Assembly (NCBI GenBank): GCA_003242115.1
Contig: QBMP01000004.1
Coordinates: 38,965 to 50,802 of the forward strand
Origin: Phormidesmis priestleyi
GTDB taxonomy: Bacteria > Cyanobacteriota > Cyanobacteriia > Phormidesmidales > Phormidesmidaceae
DNA length: 11,838 nucleotides
Direction of reading: 5' to 3'
Positions 1 through 6,771 of the stretch are shown here, piece after piece. The notes under the pieces are model-generated. The model saw only the letters and a list, made by a program, of their open reading frames with translations. It had not been told where the DNA came from and searched no databases. A program made the position numbers and the translations under genes. Position 1 is the stretch's first letter. Each line of letters begins with the position of its first letter.

Positions 1-432
1 GCTGAAGCTGAGCTAGAGGCTAAATGCAAAGAAATGGTGGAGGGGTTGCGATCGCACCTTAAAAACATGGAATTTCGCAAAGCCACTGAAGCCCTCAATG
101 CCTTATGGTCAGCCGGGAACCAATATATTGACATCCGCGCTCCCTGGACGCTGTTTAAGCAAGACAAAGCCGAAGCAGCCGTCGTGATTCGCACCTGCAT
201 TAACCTGATTCGACTGTATGCAGTAGCCTCGGCTCCTTTTATTCCGAGCACCGCCGAGCAGCTATTTGAGGCGCTTCAGCTCACACCCGCTGAGCGGCAA
301 AGCACCATGACCGCTGCCACTGATTTGACAATTTTGAAAGCAGGCCGAGCCTTTGAGGTGCCGCCTGTATTGATTCAAAAAATTGATGATGACCGCGTAG
401 CTGAGCTGAAGGCTCAATATGGAGGCGATTGA
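1..432 (+). CDS. metG: Methionyl-tRNA synthetase, C-terminal part (5' end outside window)
   Basis: Cytoplasmic class I aminoacyl-tRNA synthetase that charges tRNA-Met with methionine. The frame is open from base 1, so only the last 143 residues are seen; the true start lies upstream. The visible part is the alpha-helical anticodon-binding domain. It contains the family-typical stretches NQYIDIRAPWTLFK and, further on, RLYAVASAPFIPSTAEQLF, where the apolar helix-proline pattern is characteristic of bacterial MetRS. The protein ends soon after this domain (AELKAQYGGD, stop TGA 430-432). It therefore lacks the C-terminal EMAP/Arc1p-like tRNA-binding extension present in E. coli-type MetRS. A HIP1 octamer lies inside the coding region (48-55). 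The catalytic HIGH and KMSKS motifs cannot be checked here. The assignment is secure from the anticodon-binding domain alone. Confidence 0.93.
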   Translation, partial: AEAELEAKCKEMVEGLRSHLKNMEFRKATEALNALWSAGNQYIDIRAPWTLFKQDKAEAAVVIRTCINLIRLYAVASAPFIPSTAEQLFEALQLTPAERQSTMTAATDLTILKAGRAFEVPPVLIQKIDDDRVAELKAQYGGD

Positions 433-645
433 AAGGGCGGCGATGGAGCCCTCAGCTCGTTGCTTTATTGACAGCTAGCCAACCGCACACTACCGAGAAA
501 CGATGCTCAATCAGGGCTAGATCAGGTGCATCACAAAGCCTAAAGCAAGCGATCCTCTCAGCCAGAAATCAGCTAATATAACCGGAGTCCGGGATAAGCA
601 CTTTATGCTGTGTAGTCAAAAGCGCTGACGAACTTGATAGGGGCT

Positions 646-1713
646 ATGCGTTCTTTACTGCTGTTTGTAAAGCTGCTTATGGGGCGATCTGTGAGCCGTG
701 TGGGGTTTATGGCGCTAGCGCTTGTAGGGATAGCGATCGCTCTGAGCACGACCTTAATTAGCGGCGAAAATGCCGCACAGACCGTCGCTGGACTAGACGA
801 TGTGCCGTTTATCGCCGTGACCCAATTTATAGAACAGCCTGACTCAAATGCGGTGCGGAGCGGACTGCACGCAGCGCTAGTAGAAGCGGGCTACAAAGAA
901 GGAGAAAATCTACGCTGGGAGTGGAAAAGCGCTCAAGGCGTCCCGGTAACGGCGATGCAAATTGCCAAAAAGTATGTGTGGGCAAAACCGGATGTAATCG
1001 TGGCCATTTCTACCTTGAGCGCTCAAGCGGTTGCCTCATTATCTGGAAATGTTCCTGTTATCTTTTCAGCCGTTGCCGATCCCGTGGAAGCCAAGCTAGT
1101 CAAGGAGGCGAATAGGCCGGGTAAGAATGTGAGTGGGGTGAGCGATCGCACCCCGATTGATCAGCATATGGCCCTGATCAGAGAGATTTTACCAGAAGCA
1201 AAAAGGCTAGGCGTGATTTATGACGCTGAAGAAGATCATTGGGAAGAGATGATGGCACTGATTCATACGCAGGCGCAACAGCAAGAATTTACCGAGGTAA
1301 AAGAGATTGCTATTTTCTCTTCTGGTGAGGTCGTAGGCGCAGCGCGTGGCCTAGTCGGCTCAGTCGATGCGATTTATATGCCTGCCGATATTCGGCTAAA
1401 TTTGGCTTTACCAGCGGTTGTGCAGGTAGGCCAGAACAATAACTTGCCTGTATTTGCGGGAGACGCAGATGGCGTGAGAAAGGGAGCGATCGCAGGCATC
1501 AGCTTCAGCTACTATGACATTGGCCGCCAAACAGCCAGTATGGTGATTAAAGTCCTCAAAGGTAAAAATCCAGAAGATTTGCCGGTGGAATTTGTCAATG
1601 TAGTAAATCTGTTTGTCAATCCAACTTCAGCAGAAAAAATGGGTGTTTCCTTGCCCACAGCGGTAATTGAGAGAGCTGATGAAGTCATCAAAGAGGGCGG
1701 GAAAGTAAATTAA
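646..1713 (+). CDS. Solitary ABC-type substrate-binding protein (PF04392, TrpX/YtrX-like)
   Basis: Probable periplasmic or membrane-anchored solute-binding protein; the ligand is unknown. From ATG 646 (355 residues) it opens with a basic, hydrophobic segment (MALALVGIAIALSTTLISG) that is a signal peptide or anchor. The two-lobed PF04392 pattern follows: a GLHAALVEAGYKEGENLRWEWK region, then PDVIVAISTLSAQAVA, PVIFSAVADPVEAKLV, GKNVSGVSD, LPEAKRLGVIYD, VDAIYMPAD, NLPVFAGDADGVRKG, SYYDIGRQTASM and a C-terminal LFVNPTSAEKMGV. The length is near the family norm. Family members are usually encoded beside an ABC permease and ATPase, but none is present here: the upstream gene is metG and the downstream gene is convergent. 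Start choice is uncertain. TTG 634 extends the frame by four codons, ATG 646 has AGGGG only two bases upstream, and ATG 679 would give a more standard short signal peptide. Family assignment is firm; substrate and start are not. Confidence 0.82.
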   Translation: MRSLLLFVKLLMGRSVSRVGFMALALVGIAIALSTTLISGENAAQTVAGLDDVPFIAVTQFIEQPDSNAVRSGLHAALVEAGYKEGENLRWEWKSAQGVPVTAMQIAKKYVWAKPDVIVAISTLSAQAVASLSGNVPVIFSAVADPVEAKLVKEANRPGKNVSGVSDRTPIDQHMALIREILPEAKRLGVIYDAEEDHWEEMMALIHTQAQQQEFTEVKEIAIFSSGEVVGAARGLVGSVDAIYMPADIRLNLALPAVVQVGQNNNLPVFAGDADGVRKGAIAGISFSYYDIGRQTASMVIKVLKGKNPEDLPVEFVNVVNLFVNPTSAEKMGVSLPTAVIERADEVIKEGGKVN

Positions 1714-1721
1714 ATAGCGGC

Positions 1722-1746
1722 CAAATAGTTATCAAACAACTATTTG
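1722..1746. terminator. Bidirectional hairpin between convergent genes
   Basis: A perfect 9-bp inverted repeat, CAAATAGTT (1722-1730) and AACTATTTG (1738-1746), encloses a 7-base loop (ATCAAAC). It lies in the 34-bp gap between the stop codon of the + strand binding-protein gene (1711-1713) and the end of the - strand membrane-protein gene (1748). The position and symmetry fit a terminator shared by both directions. The stem is AT-rich and there is no long T run, so its efficiency is doubtful. Confidence 0.55.
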
Positions 1747-1747
1747 T

Positions 1748-2494
1748 TCAGCCTAGCAATAGCAATAGTCCCGCATAGCCTAATGCCCCCAGAAAAAATG
1801 TTCCAAAGCGGCTTTCTCTTGCCTGCGGCAGCTCTTCTTTGAGTATGTTTAGAATGATGCTGCCTGCTAGAAAGGCAAACAGCGTAGCGGTCGCCGCAGT
1901 TGTTATTTCGGTTTGGCTACCGACGATCCAGCCACAGATAATAGCCGATGCGAGAATCCATCGGCCCTTTTTCTCATAGGATGCTTTGTGATCCTCACTT
2001 AGACTGTAGTCATTGACAACAAAGTGCACAGCCATTGCGATCACATAGACTACCAAGTTTCCTACTCCGGGTTCTTCACGATGCGTGAGCAAATAGCCAA
2101 TCAACGCATTGTAGAGCGCAAAAGAGGTCATATGCAGCCAAAAAACAGCAGGCTGAGTTGCATCACCCTTGCCCTCCATACGGCTCTGTTGACGAGATGT
2201 TTTAGCTGCCCGCTCTAGCCCGTAAAAGGTTAGCAGCCCCAGCAGTGCCATCACGTACAGGTGATGCTCAATCGCTGCCAATAGCGTAACTTGATTTTGA
2301 AAGTTCTCCTGAGCTGCGCTGAGATCAGGCAGAACATGAACAAAAACATAAGCCACTGAAATCCCACTACCCAGCGACAGCCACCGACTGCGCGGCTTTC
2401 TTTTCAAAAACTTTAGCTGGCTGGCTTGGATATGTATCAGCGCTAGCAATAAAGCTGCTAGCGCCGATACCCACCACAGAGGAATATCGGTCAT
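1748..2494 (-). CDS. Eight-helix integral membrane protein, distantly ZIP-like
   Basis: A 248-residue inner-membrane protein with about eight hydrophobic segments, near residues 7-26, 41-58, 78-95, 116-136, 145-165, 178-195, 198-216 and 228-247. The helix count, the N-terminal pattern GSGISVAYVFVHVLPDL (residues 42-58) and the late LAGSIILNILKEELP (209-223) recall the ZIP divalent-metal transporter fold. The canonical ZIP metal motifs (HNxxD and HExPH types in TM4 and TM5) are not recognisable; the equivalent region reads AVHFVVNDYSLSEDH. A transport role is therefore not established, and the protein may be a degenerate or specialised ZIP relative. A small lipoprotein gene on the same strand ends 30 bp upstream, so the two may be cotranscribed. 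The ATG at 2494 is preceded by only a weak GAG. Membrane localisation is well supported; family and function are tentative. Confidence 0.6.
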   Translation of the reverse strand: MTDIPLWWVSALAALLLALIHIQASQLKFLKRKPRSRWLSLGSGISVAYVFVHVLPDLSAAQENFQNQVTLLAAIEHHLYVMALLGLLTFYGLERAAKTSRQQSRMEGKGDATQPAVFWLHMTSFALYNALIGYLLTHREEPGVGNLVVYVIAMAVHFVVNDYSLSEDHKASYEKKGRWILASAIICGWIVGSQTEITTAATATLFAFLAGSIILNILKEELPQARESRFGTFFLGALGYAGLLLLLG

Positions 2495-2524
2495 CTCATT
2501 GACTCAATCGACCTTAGTGACAGT

Positions 2525-2836
2525 CTAGGGCGAGGCCATGCCACCATCACTCTGCCTTGCTCGTGATACACCTTGCTGGGAAAGCACATCCTCATCGACC
2601 GCCTGATCGCTAAGGTTTTCCCTAGCTCTTTCGACAGCAGCCTCTGTCTTTTCTGGCACCTGCTGAGCAGATGGCTGGTTCGCTTTGGCACTGGCCATTG
2701 TATTAGGCTGAGCGCAAGCTGTTGTCACCCACAGCAAGCCTGCGGCTAAGACGATGCCCAAACGGCGAATGCTAAACCCTTCAAGACAGGCGCTAATGAC
2801 TGACGAGATAGTATTGGGTAAACTATTCATATTCAT
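2525..2836 (-). CDS. Small lipoprotein-like secreted protein, function unknown
   Basis: A 103-residue protein if read from ATG 2836; ATG 2830, two codons on, is equally possible. The N-terminus has a basic stretch (SIRRLG) and a hydrophobic segment IVLAAGLLWVTTAC that ends in a cysteine, resembling a lipobox although the -3 position is Thr. The mature part is short, hydrophilic and probably disordered or helical, rich in Ala, Gln, Glu and Ser (for example VPEKTEAAVERARENL). Small proteins of this design, with a lipobox-type leader and a charged tail, are common in cyanobacteria and mostly uncharacterised. The frame stays open to an ATG at 2917, but the added 27 residues carry no leader features and would overlap the tandem repeat upstream; GAG four bases before ATG 2836 supports the shorter form. 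It lies just upstream of the membrane-protein gene on the same strand. Reality of the gene is likely; function is not known. Confidence 0.6.
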   Translation of the reverse strand: MNMNSLPNTISSVISACLEGFSIRRLGIVLAAGLLWVTTACAQPNTMASAKANQPSAQQVPEKTEAAVERARENLSDQAVDEDVLSQQGVSRARQSDGGMASP

Positions 2837-2907
2837 ATTCTCAACGCTACTTCTAATTAACTTCGGCACCAGCCTATAGAGTTTGCGGTCATAAGTCGTC
2901 CAACTGA

Positions 2908-2935
2908 AGACAGACATCGGGAGACAGATATCGGG
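2908..2935. repeat. Tandem direct repeat of 14 bp in a divergent intergenic region
   Basis: AGACAGACATCGGG (2908-2921) is followed immediately by AGACAGATATCGGG (2922-2935), with 13 of 14 bases identical. The repeat lies between the divergent lipoprotein-like gene and the DUF1877-like gene, about 70 bp from either start. Position and spacing would suit a regulator-binding site read by one or both promoters, but no known operator was recognised. Confidence 0.5.
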
Positions 2936-2998
2936 TACTTGGCCCTGTTAGATCCTATTGCTGAAATAGACTCACTCAAATAAACTCCACTCAATAAG

Positions 2999-3712
2999 AT
3001 GTCACATTCTGTTGCTAAACAAGCCATTACGATAGAGCTACTCGAACAAATTCGAGCTGACGAGAAGCTGAAAATACTGATCGAAGATTTGTGGAGCTAT
3101 GGCAGCGATGGTATGTTCAATTGGTTTCAGTCGCCGCCTGCAACACCGTCTGGATATGTTCGCAATTCTGTTGTAGTTGAATATAAGAAAGATTATAGAG
3201 CTGATTATCCAGATTCGGAAAGTGAGCGAAATCACCGTCACTTTCCGTTTGAGCTTGAGCATGAATTAGACAGCTACTGCACAAAATTAGAACAGCTACT
3301 AACCCCTGTGAAATTAGCTGATCCAATGATTGCGCAGCGCAAGGTGTATTTACGCTCTCGCACAGACGAGCAAATTCATTCGTGCCTGACGGCTTACTTG
3401 ACAAAAAGACCTAAAGCGAGTTTTCCAGATCTAGAGAATGATTTTGCTAGTAACGTGATCTGGGGCGGTGAGCAACTCGATTTTGAGTCTGAGCTGATTT
3501 ATCTTATGCCGGATCAAGTTGGGGCGATCGCGCAAGTCCTTCACACAATCAATATAAAAGGGCTGCTCAGCTACTTTGACACTTCACAATACAATCTTGC
3601 CGACTGGCTCGAAGACTGGCTCAAAGATTGTGAGACCGCTGCTCACGCTCTCACAAAATGCTTTGTAGACGCTGCCGAAAAAGGACAGATTATAATGACA
3701 ATAGTCATTTGA
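2999..3712 (+). CDS. Protein with DUF1877-like C-terminal part, function unknown
   Basis: A soluble protein of 237 residues with no signal peptide or membrane segment. The first ~140 residues are acidic and helical and were not recognised. From about residue 155 the pattern NVIWGGEQLDFESELIYL, then MPDQVGAIAQVLHTINIKGLLSYFD, and finally FVDAAEKGQIIMTIVI resembles the DUF1877 family: a GGE motif, a Pro-x-x-Val-x-x-Ile-Ala helix, a Tyr-Phe-Asp segment and a final Ala-Ala-x-x-Gly-x-x-Ile strand. DUF1877 proteins often occur in toxin-immunity or polymorphic loci, but no toxin is seen here, so that role is only a possibility. The ATG at 2999 has a weak upstream AATAAG; no other start fits better. 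The stop codon overlaps a TTG that opens a short frame (3709-3843). The gene is probably real; the domain call is from memory of the family pattern. Confidence 0.55.
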   Translation: MSHSVAKQAITIELLEQIRADEKLKILIEDLWSYGSDGMFNWFQSPPATPSGYVRNSVVVEYKKDYRADYPDSESERNHRHFPFELEHELDSYCTKLEQLLTPVKLADPMIAQRKVYLRSRTDEQIHSCLTAYLTKRPKASFPDLENDFASNVIWGGEQLDFESELIYLMPDQVGAIAQVLHTINIKGLLSYFDTSQYNLADWLEDWLKDCETAAHALTKCFVDAAEKGQIIMTIVI

Positions 3713-3843
3713 TCGCCGCCGCCAAGCAATTTTTGAAAAGATTTTCAAGCGGCGCGATTCCCTTGGAAAGCTTCGCCACCGCATTCAAAAATCAGCCTGC
3801 AAGACCATTTCCTACGTATTTAACGGATACATTTAAACGATGA
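3709..3843 (+). pseudogene. Short reading frame or gene remnant after the DUF1877-like gene
   Basis: Directly behind the DUF1877-like gene, in another frame, 44 codons stay open from TTG 3709 (overlapping the previous stop TGA at 3710) to TGA 3843. The peptide begins LIAAAKQFLKRFSSGAIPLE and continues SFATAFKNQPARPF. The pattern of a helix, a short Ser-Gly-Ala-Ile turn and a Phe-rich helix looks protein-like and loosely recalls the start of small colicin-immunity-like proteins. There is no ribosome-binding site and no ATG start within these codons. It could be a translationally coupled small protein, a decayed downstream gene, or chance. Included at low confidence because it occupies the otherwise empty gap before the next hairpin. 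Confidence 0.2.
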
Positions 3844-3901
3844 AGCATCCGTGAGCCAACTTAAAAACAAGCTGAAGTAGGCAAACAACGCTGTATTCTT
3901 G

Positions 3902-3933
3902 TAGGGGATCACTGAACTTTACAGTGGCCCCTA
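3902..3933 (+). terminator. Strong inverted repeat upstream of the flavoprotein gene
   Basis: TAGGGG (3902-3907) pairs with CCCCTA (3928-3933), and CACTG (3910-3914) pairs with CAGTG (3922-3926). The arms are separated by a 2x1 internal loop and closed by a 7-base loop (AACTTTA). It lies 190 bp past the DUF1877-like stop codon and 50 bp before the flavoprotein ATG. It may terminate upstream transcription, although the T run that follows is interrupted (TAGTGTTGTATTG), or it may act in the leader of the downstream gene. Confidence 0.45.
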
Positions 3934-3982
3934 TAGTGTTGTATTGATCTAGCTGGTTAGTGCTGGAATAGAGATTGTTTTT

Positions 3983-5947
3983 ATGAGAGAGTTCCTACTT
4001 TCTTTTTATGTCGGTGCGACGCTCATTGTAGGCTTAGGCCAAACGCTCCCTGCTAAAGCTCAAGCAACCTCGAATGCTCCTGATCTGGCCAGATCAGCAG
4101 TCCCGTTGTCAGAGCCCCCTGCTCCCACCTGTCCGGCCATCAGAAACGCCCGCAGCTACGATGTGATTGTGTTTGGCGATGAAGTGCCGGGGGTGATGAG
4201 CGCCCTCAAGGTGCAAAGGGAATTGCAGGCGCGCAACCACAGCAGTAAAGTGGCGCTCATCACTGAAGGCGATACGGCCAATGGCATTGGCGGGCATTTA
4301 GTGCGGGGCGGACTCGCCTATTTAGACCGCAATCAGGTGCCACAGAGCCTTCGATCGCGCTACGGCGTTTTTGGTCAGCCCAGCCGCCTCTATCAAGAAT
4401 TTTTGAATCTGGGTCAAGTCCGCGAAATCGCCCTAGATCGCCTGACCGCCGCCCGCAACTTTCAGCAGGCGCTCAGCCGAGCGGGCGTTGATGTAATCGG
4501 CAAAGCAGATTTAGGCGCGGTGCAAACCTCTGGGTCTTTGGTATGCGCGTTCACAGCAGGCGATCATACCTACGCCGCCAAGCAGTTTATTGATGCGAGT
4601 CAAAGCGGTGAGCTTGCAGCCGCTAGCGGCGTCGAAATGATGCAGGGCCTAGAAGCACTGGGTTTTCCTAATAGCTCTTTGAGCATCGGTTTGATCCTGG
4701 ATATGTACGGGGTCAATATCGATCAGCTTAGAACGGTAGAATCTCAGCTGATCAAAAGGTTTTTTGATCCGCAGGATGCAGCGGCGCAAAAGTGGCTGAC
4801 AGCAGCTAGCGGCAATGACCCCACTAAGCGTCAGGAGCTGCTGCAAGGCTTGCTTGACTATTACGGTCAGCCCAAGCTGATGTACCAGGGAACGCCGGAT
4901 TCTGCCGATGTGCGATCGCTGGCCTTTAGCATTTTGGTGCATGGCTACTTGGGCAAAGAATACGACATCAAATCATCCGGCTTTTTGTTTGATCGGGCCA
5001 ATATTGCGATTTTGCCCGACCGGCTGAGCTTTAACGCGCTGCTGTTTTACGCCAATTCTGAAACGGCTCAGCAGCTCAGCACCAATGGAGCCAAACCCAC
5101 CCGCGAAATGCGCTCTACCGCCGAAGCGATCGCTGATCTGTTCAAGCGCATGGGGGTTGAGCGGGTAGAAATCATGCAGGAGCTATACATTCGCAACGCT
5201 GGCCAAATTGCCCATCCGATTGATGAGCTGTCGGCCACACTGATGGCGGCTGGTGGCATTCCGGGCAATGCAGCGCTGGGCACGTTTAGCTATCACCTCG
5301 ATGATCGCGGTGGCATTGAAGGCTTAGCGGAGCGGGTGAATGATTCAGCCCTGAGGCTGCTGAACTTCCGGCAAATGCCCGTGTTTAACTACGGCTTTCG
5401 CCAAACCCTACCGAGAGAGCGGCAAAATCTGTCGGTGCTTGGCCCCGCTTCTGGCTTCGGCGGCTTGGGCACCACCGCTGGCCGGATTGTAGAGCTGAAT
5501 GTGAGCGTCGGCGAAGGGCTTTCGATTGCGGTTGCCAAAGCCATTACCGAAAATCGCTCCTTGCAAACCATCAGCAACGCTGAAGTGGTTCGAGCCAAAG
5601 GCTATAGCTTAGAGACCTACGGCTATCGCACCGACAGCTATGGCGCAATCTCGACGCTAGAGCGACGGTTTCGCGGCGTTAACTACGAGCAGAACTATTT
5701 AGACGAAACCCAAGCCTACCTCGACCAGAAAAACTATGAAGAAGCCGCCCAAACCATTGCGCGGGCGCTGATTATCAACCCTCGCAACGCCTACGCTTAC
5801 TATCTCAGAGGCGTCATTCAAGCAGGAGCAGGCGACCATACGCAGGCCCGCGCTGATCTAGAGCAGGCGATCGCGCTCTATCAAGGCCAAGGTGATTCAT
5901 CTGCGGCTAGCAAAGCTAGAACCACGCTCGATGCCCTACCCAATTAG
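3983..5947 (+). CDS. Secreted FAD-dependent oxidoreductase with C-terminal TPR repeats
   Basis: A 654-residue flavoprotein. Residues 1-28 form a signal peptide (hydrophobic core FYVGATLIVGLG, likely cleavage after AKAQA), followed by a Pro/Ala-rich linker. The dinucleotide-binding strand is YDVIVFGDEVPG (59-70), where the usual GxGxxG appears as GxExxG. Then come ALITEG and the family-typical GIGGHLVRGGLAYLDR (101-116). Near residues 490-520 the stretch LGPASGFGGLGTTAGRIVEL matches the second FAD contact of the FAD_oxidored group (PF12831). From about 573 two TPR units follow (NYEEAAQTIARALIINPRN; AYAYYLRGVIQAGAGDHTQA), suggesting a protein partner. The substrate is unknown. Start ATG 3983 has no clear ribosome-binding site. 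The gene converges on the guanidine-transporter ATPase with a 12-bp overlap of coding ends and no terminator between them. The family call is good; export and FAD retention are inferred. Confidence 0.8.
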   Translation: MREFLLSFYVGATLIVGLGQTLPAKAQATSNAPDLARSAVPLSEPPAPTCPAIRNARSYDVIVFGDEVPGVMSALKVQRELQARNHSSKVALITEGDTANGIGGHLVRGGLAYLDRNQVPQSLRSRYGVFGQPSRLYQEFLNLGQVREIALDRLTAARNFQQALSRAGVDVIGKADLGAVQTSGSLVCAFTAGDHTYAAKQFIDASQSGELAAASGVEMMQGLEALGFPNSSLSIGLILDMYGVNIDQLRTVESQLIKRFFDPQDAAAQKWLTAASGNDPTKRQELLQGLLDYYGQPKLMYQGTPDSADVRSLAFSILVHGYLGKEYDIKSSGFLFDRANIAILPDRLSFNALLFYANSETAQQLSTNGAKPTREMRSTAEAIADLFKRMGVERVEIMQELYIRNAGQIAHPIDELSATLMAAGGIPGNAALGTFSYHLDDRGGIEGLAERVNDSALRLLNFRQMPVFNYGFRQTLPRERQNLSVLGPASGFGGLGTTAGRIVELNVSVGEGLSIAVAKAITENRSLQTISNAEVVRAKGYSLETYGYRTDSYGAISTLERRFRGVNYEQNYLDETQAYLDQKNYEEAAQTIARALIINPRNAYAYYLRGVIQAGAGDHTQARADLEQAIALYQGQGDSSAASKARTTLDALPN

Positions 5948-6721
5948 CGCCTGATCGACCGCCTGATCAGCGGAATGCGTCAGCAGATCAATTACCTGAT
6001 CTTGATACGCTTTAAAGCGGGGGTCTTCACGAGTGGCCGCAGTTCGCGCTGTGCCTAAGGCCACCTCAATTTCGGCGCGCACGGTGCCGGGTCTAGCCGT
6101 CATCACATAAATGCGCTGAGAGAGAAAAACGGCCTCTCTGACATCGTGAGTGATCATTAAAATGCTAGTGCCCGTGCGCGCCCAAAGATCCAGCGTAAAC
6201 TGCTGCATGGTCTCTTTGGTTTGGATATCGAGCGCGCCAAAGGGCTCATCCATCAGCAATATTTTGGGTTGACTCGCTAAGGCGCGGGCGATCGCAACTC
6301 GCTGCTTCATGCCGCCCGATAGCTGCTTTGGTAACGACTGGGCAAACGCGCTGAGCCCAACCATATCCAAATAGTAAGATGCCTGCTCTCGCCGCGCTTT
6401 AGCACTCACGCCTTGCAGCTTCAGGCCAAATTCCACATTTTTTTGCACCGTTAGCCACGGGTACAGCGTGTAGTCTTGAAAGACCATGCCCCGATCAGCT
6501 CCGGGGCCAATGACCGACTGTTGATCAACCGTAATGGTGCCGGTTGTAGGCTGATCGAGCCCCGCAACTAGCCTGAGCAGCGTAGACTTGCCAGAACCCG
6601 AAGCGCCGACGACACATACAAACTCACCTTGCTCCACATACAGATTGAGATCTTTAAGCGCAATCACCTTTCCTTTGGCCGTTGAAAAGTGTTTGTTGAG
6701 TTCAGAAACTTCGAGGTGCAT
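5936..6721 (-). CDS. ABC transporter ATP-binding protein of the guanidine operon (SsuB/TauB/NrtD type)
   Basis: Cytoplasmic ATPase that drives the permease encoded just upstream. It has 261 residues and every nucleotide-binding element: Walker A GASGSGKST (39-47), Q-loop Gln82 in VFQDYTLYPWL, signature LSGGMKQR (134-141), Walker B ILLMDEP (154-160) followed by the D-loop FGALD, and the H-loop His192 in MITHDVREA. Family resemblance is to nitrate/sulfonate/taurine importers. It is the last gene of the six-gene - strand cluster, 50 bp after the permease. By position it corresponds to the ATPase of the Synechocystis sll1080-sll1082 transporter, for which guanidine uptake has been proposed; specificity here is inferred from context. 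A 10-bp palindrome, TGAGATCTCA (6725-6734), precedes the ATG, where no good ribosome-binding site is seen. Its 3' end overlaps the convergent flavoprotein gene by 12 bp. Confidence 0.92.
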   Translation of the reverse strand: MHLEVSELNKHFSTAKGKVIALKDLNLYVEQGEFVCVVGASGSGKSTLLRLVAGLDQPTTGTITVDQQSVIGPGADRGMVFQDYTLYPWLTVQKNVEFGLKLQGVSAKARREQASYYLDMVGLSAFAQSLPKQLSGGMKQRVAIARALASQPKILLMDEPFGALDIQTKETMQQFTLDLWARTGTSILMITHDVREAVFLSQRIYVMTARPGTVRAEIEVALGTARTAATREDPRFKAYQDQVIDLLTHSADQAVDQALIG

Positions 6722-6771
6722 AAGTGAGATCTCAATTATTCAAGTGTCATTAACTGCCTCAATCAGCGCCG

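Noticed and set aside
468..496. Promoter with TTGACA upstream of the solitary binding-protein gene
   Set aside because: The -35 is perfect, but the hexamer at 17 bp spacing (TACCGA) is a poor -10; not convincing enough to annotate.
2837..2917. Longer lipoprotein-like protein starting at ATG 2917
   Set aside because: It would bury the hydrophobic leader 50 or more residues from the N-terminus and run into the tandem repeat; the start at 2836 fits better.
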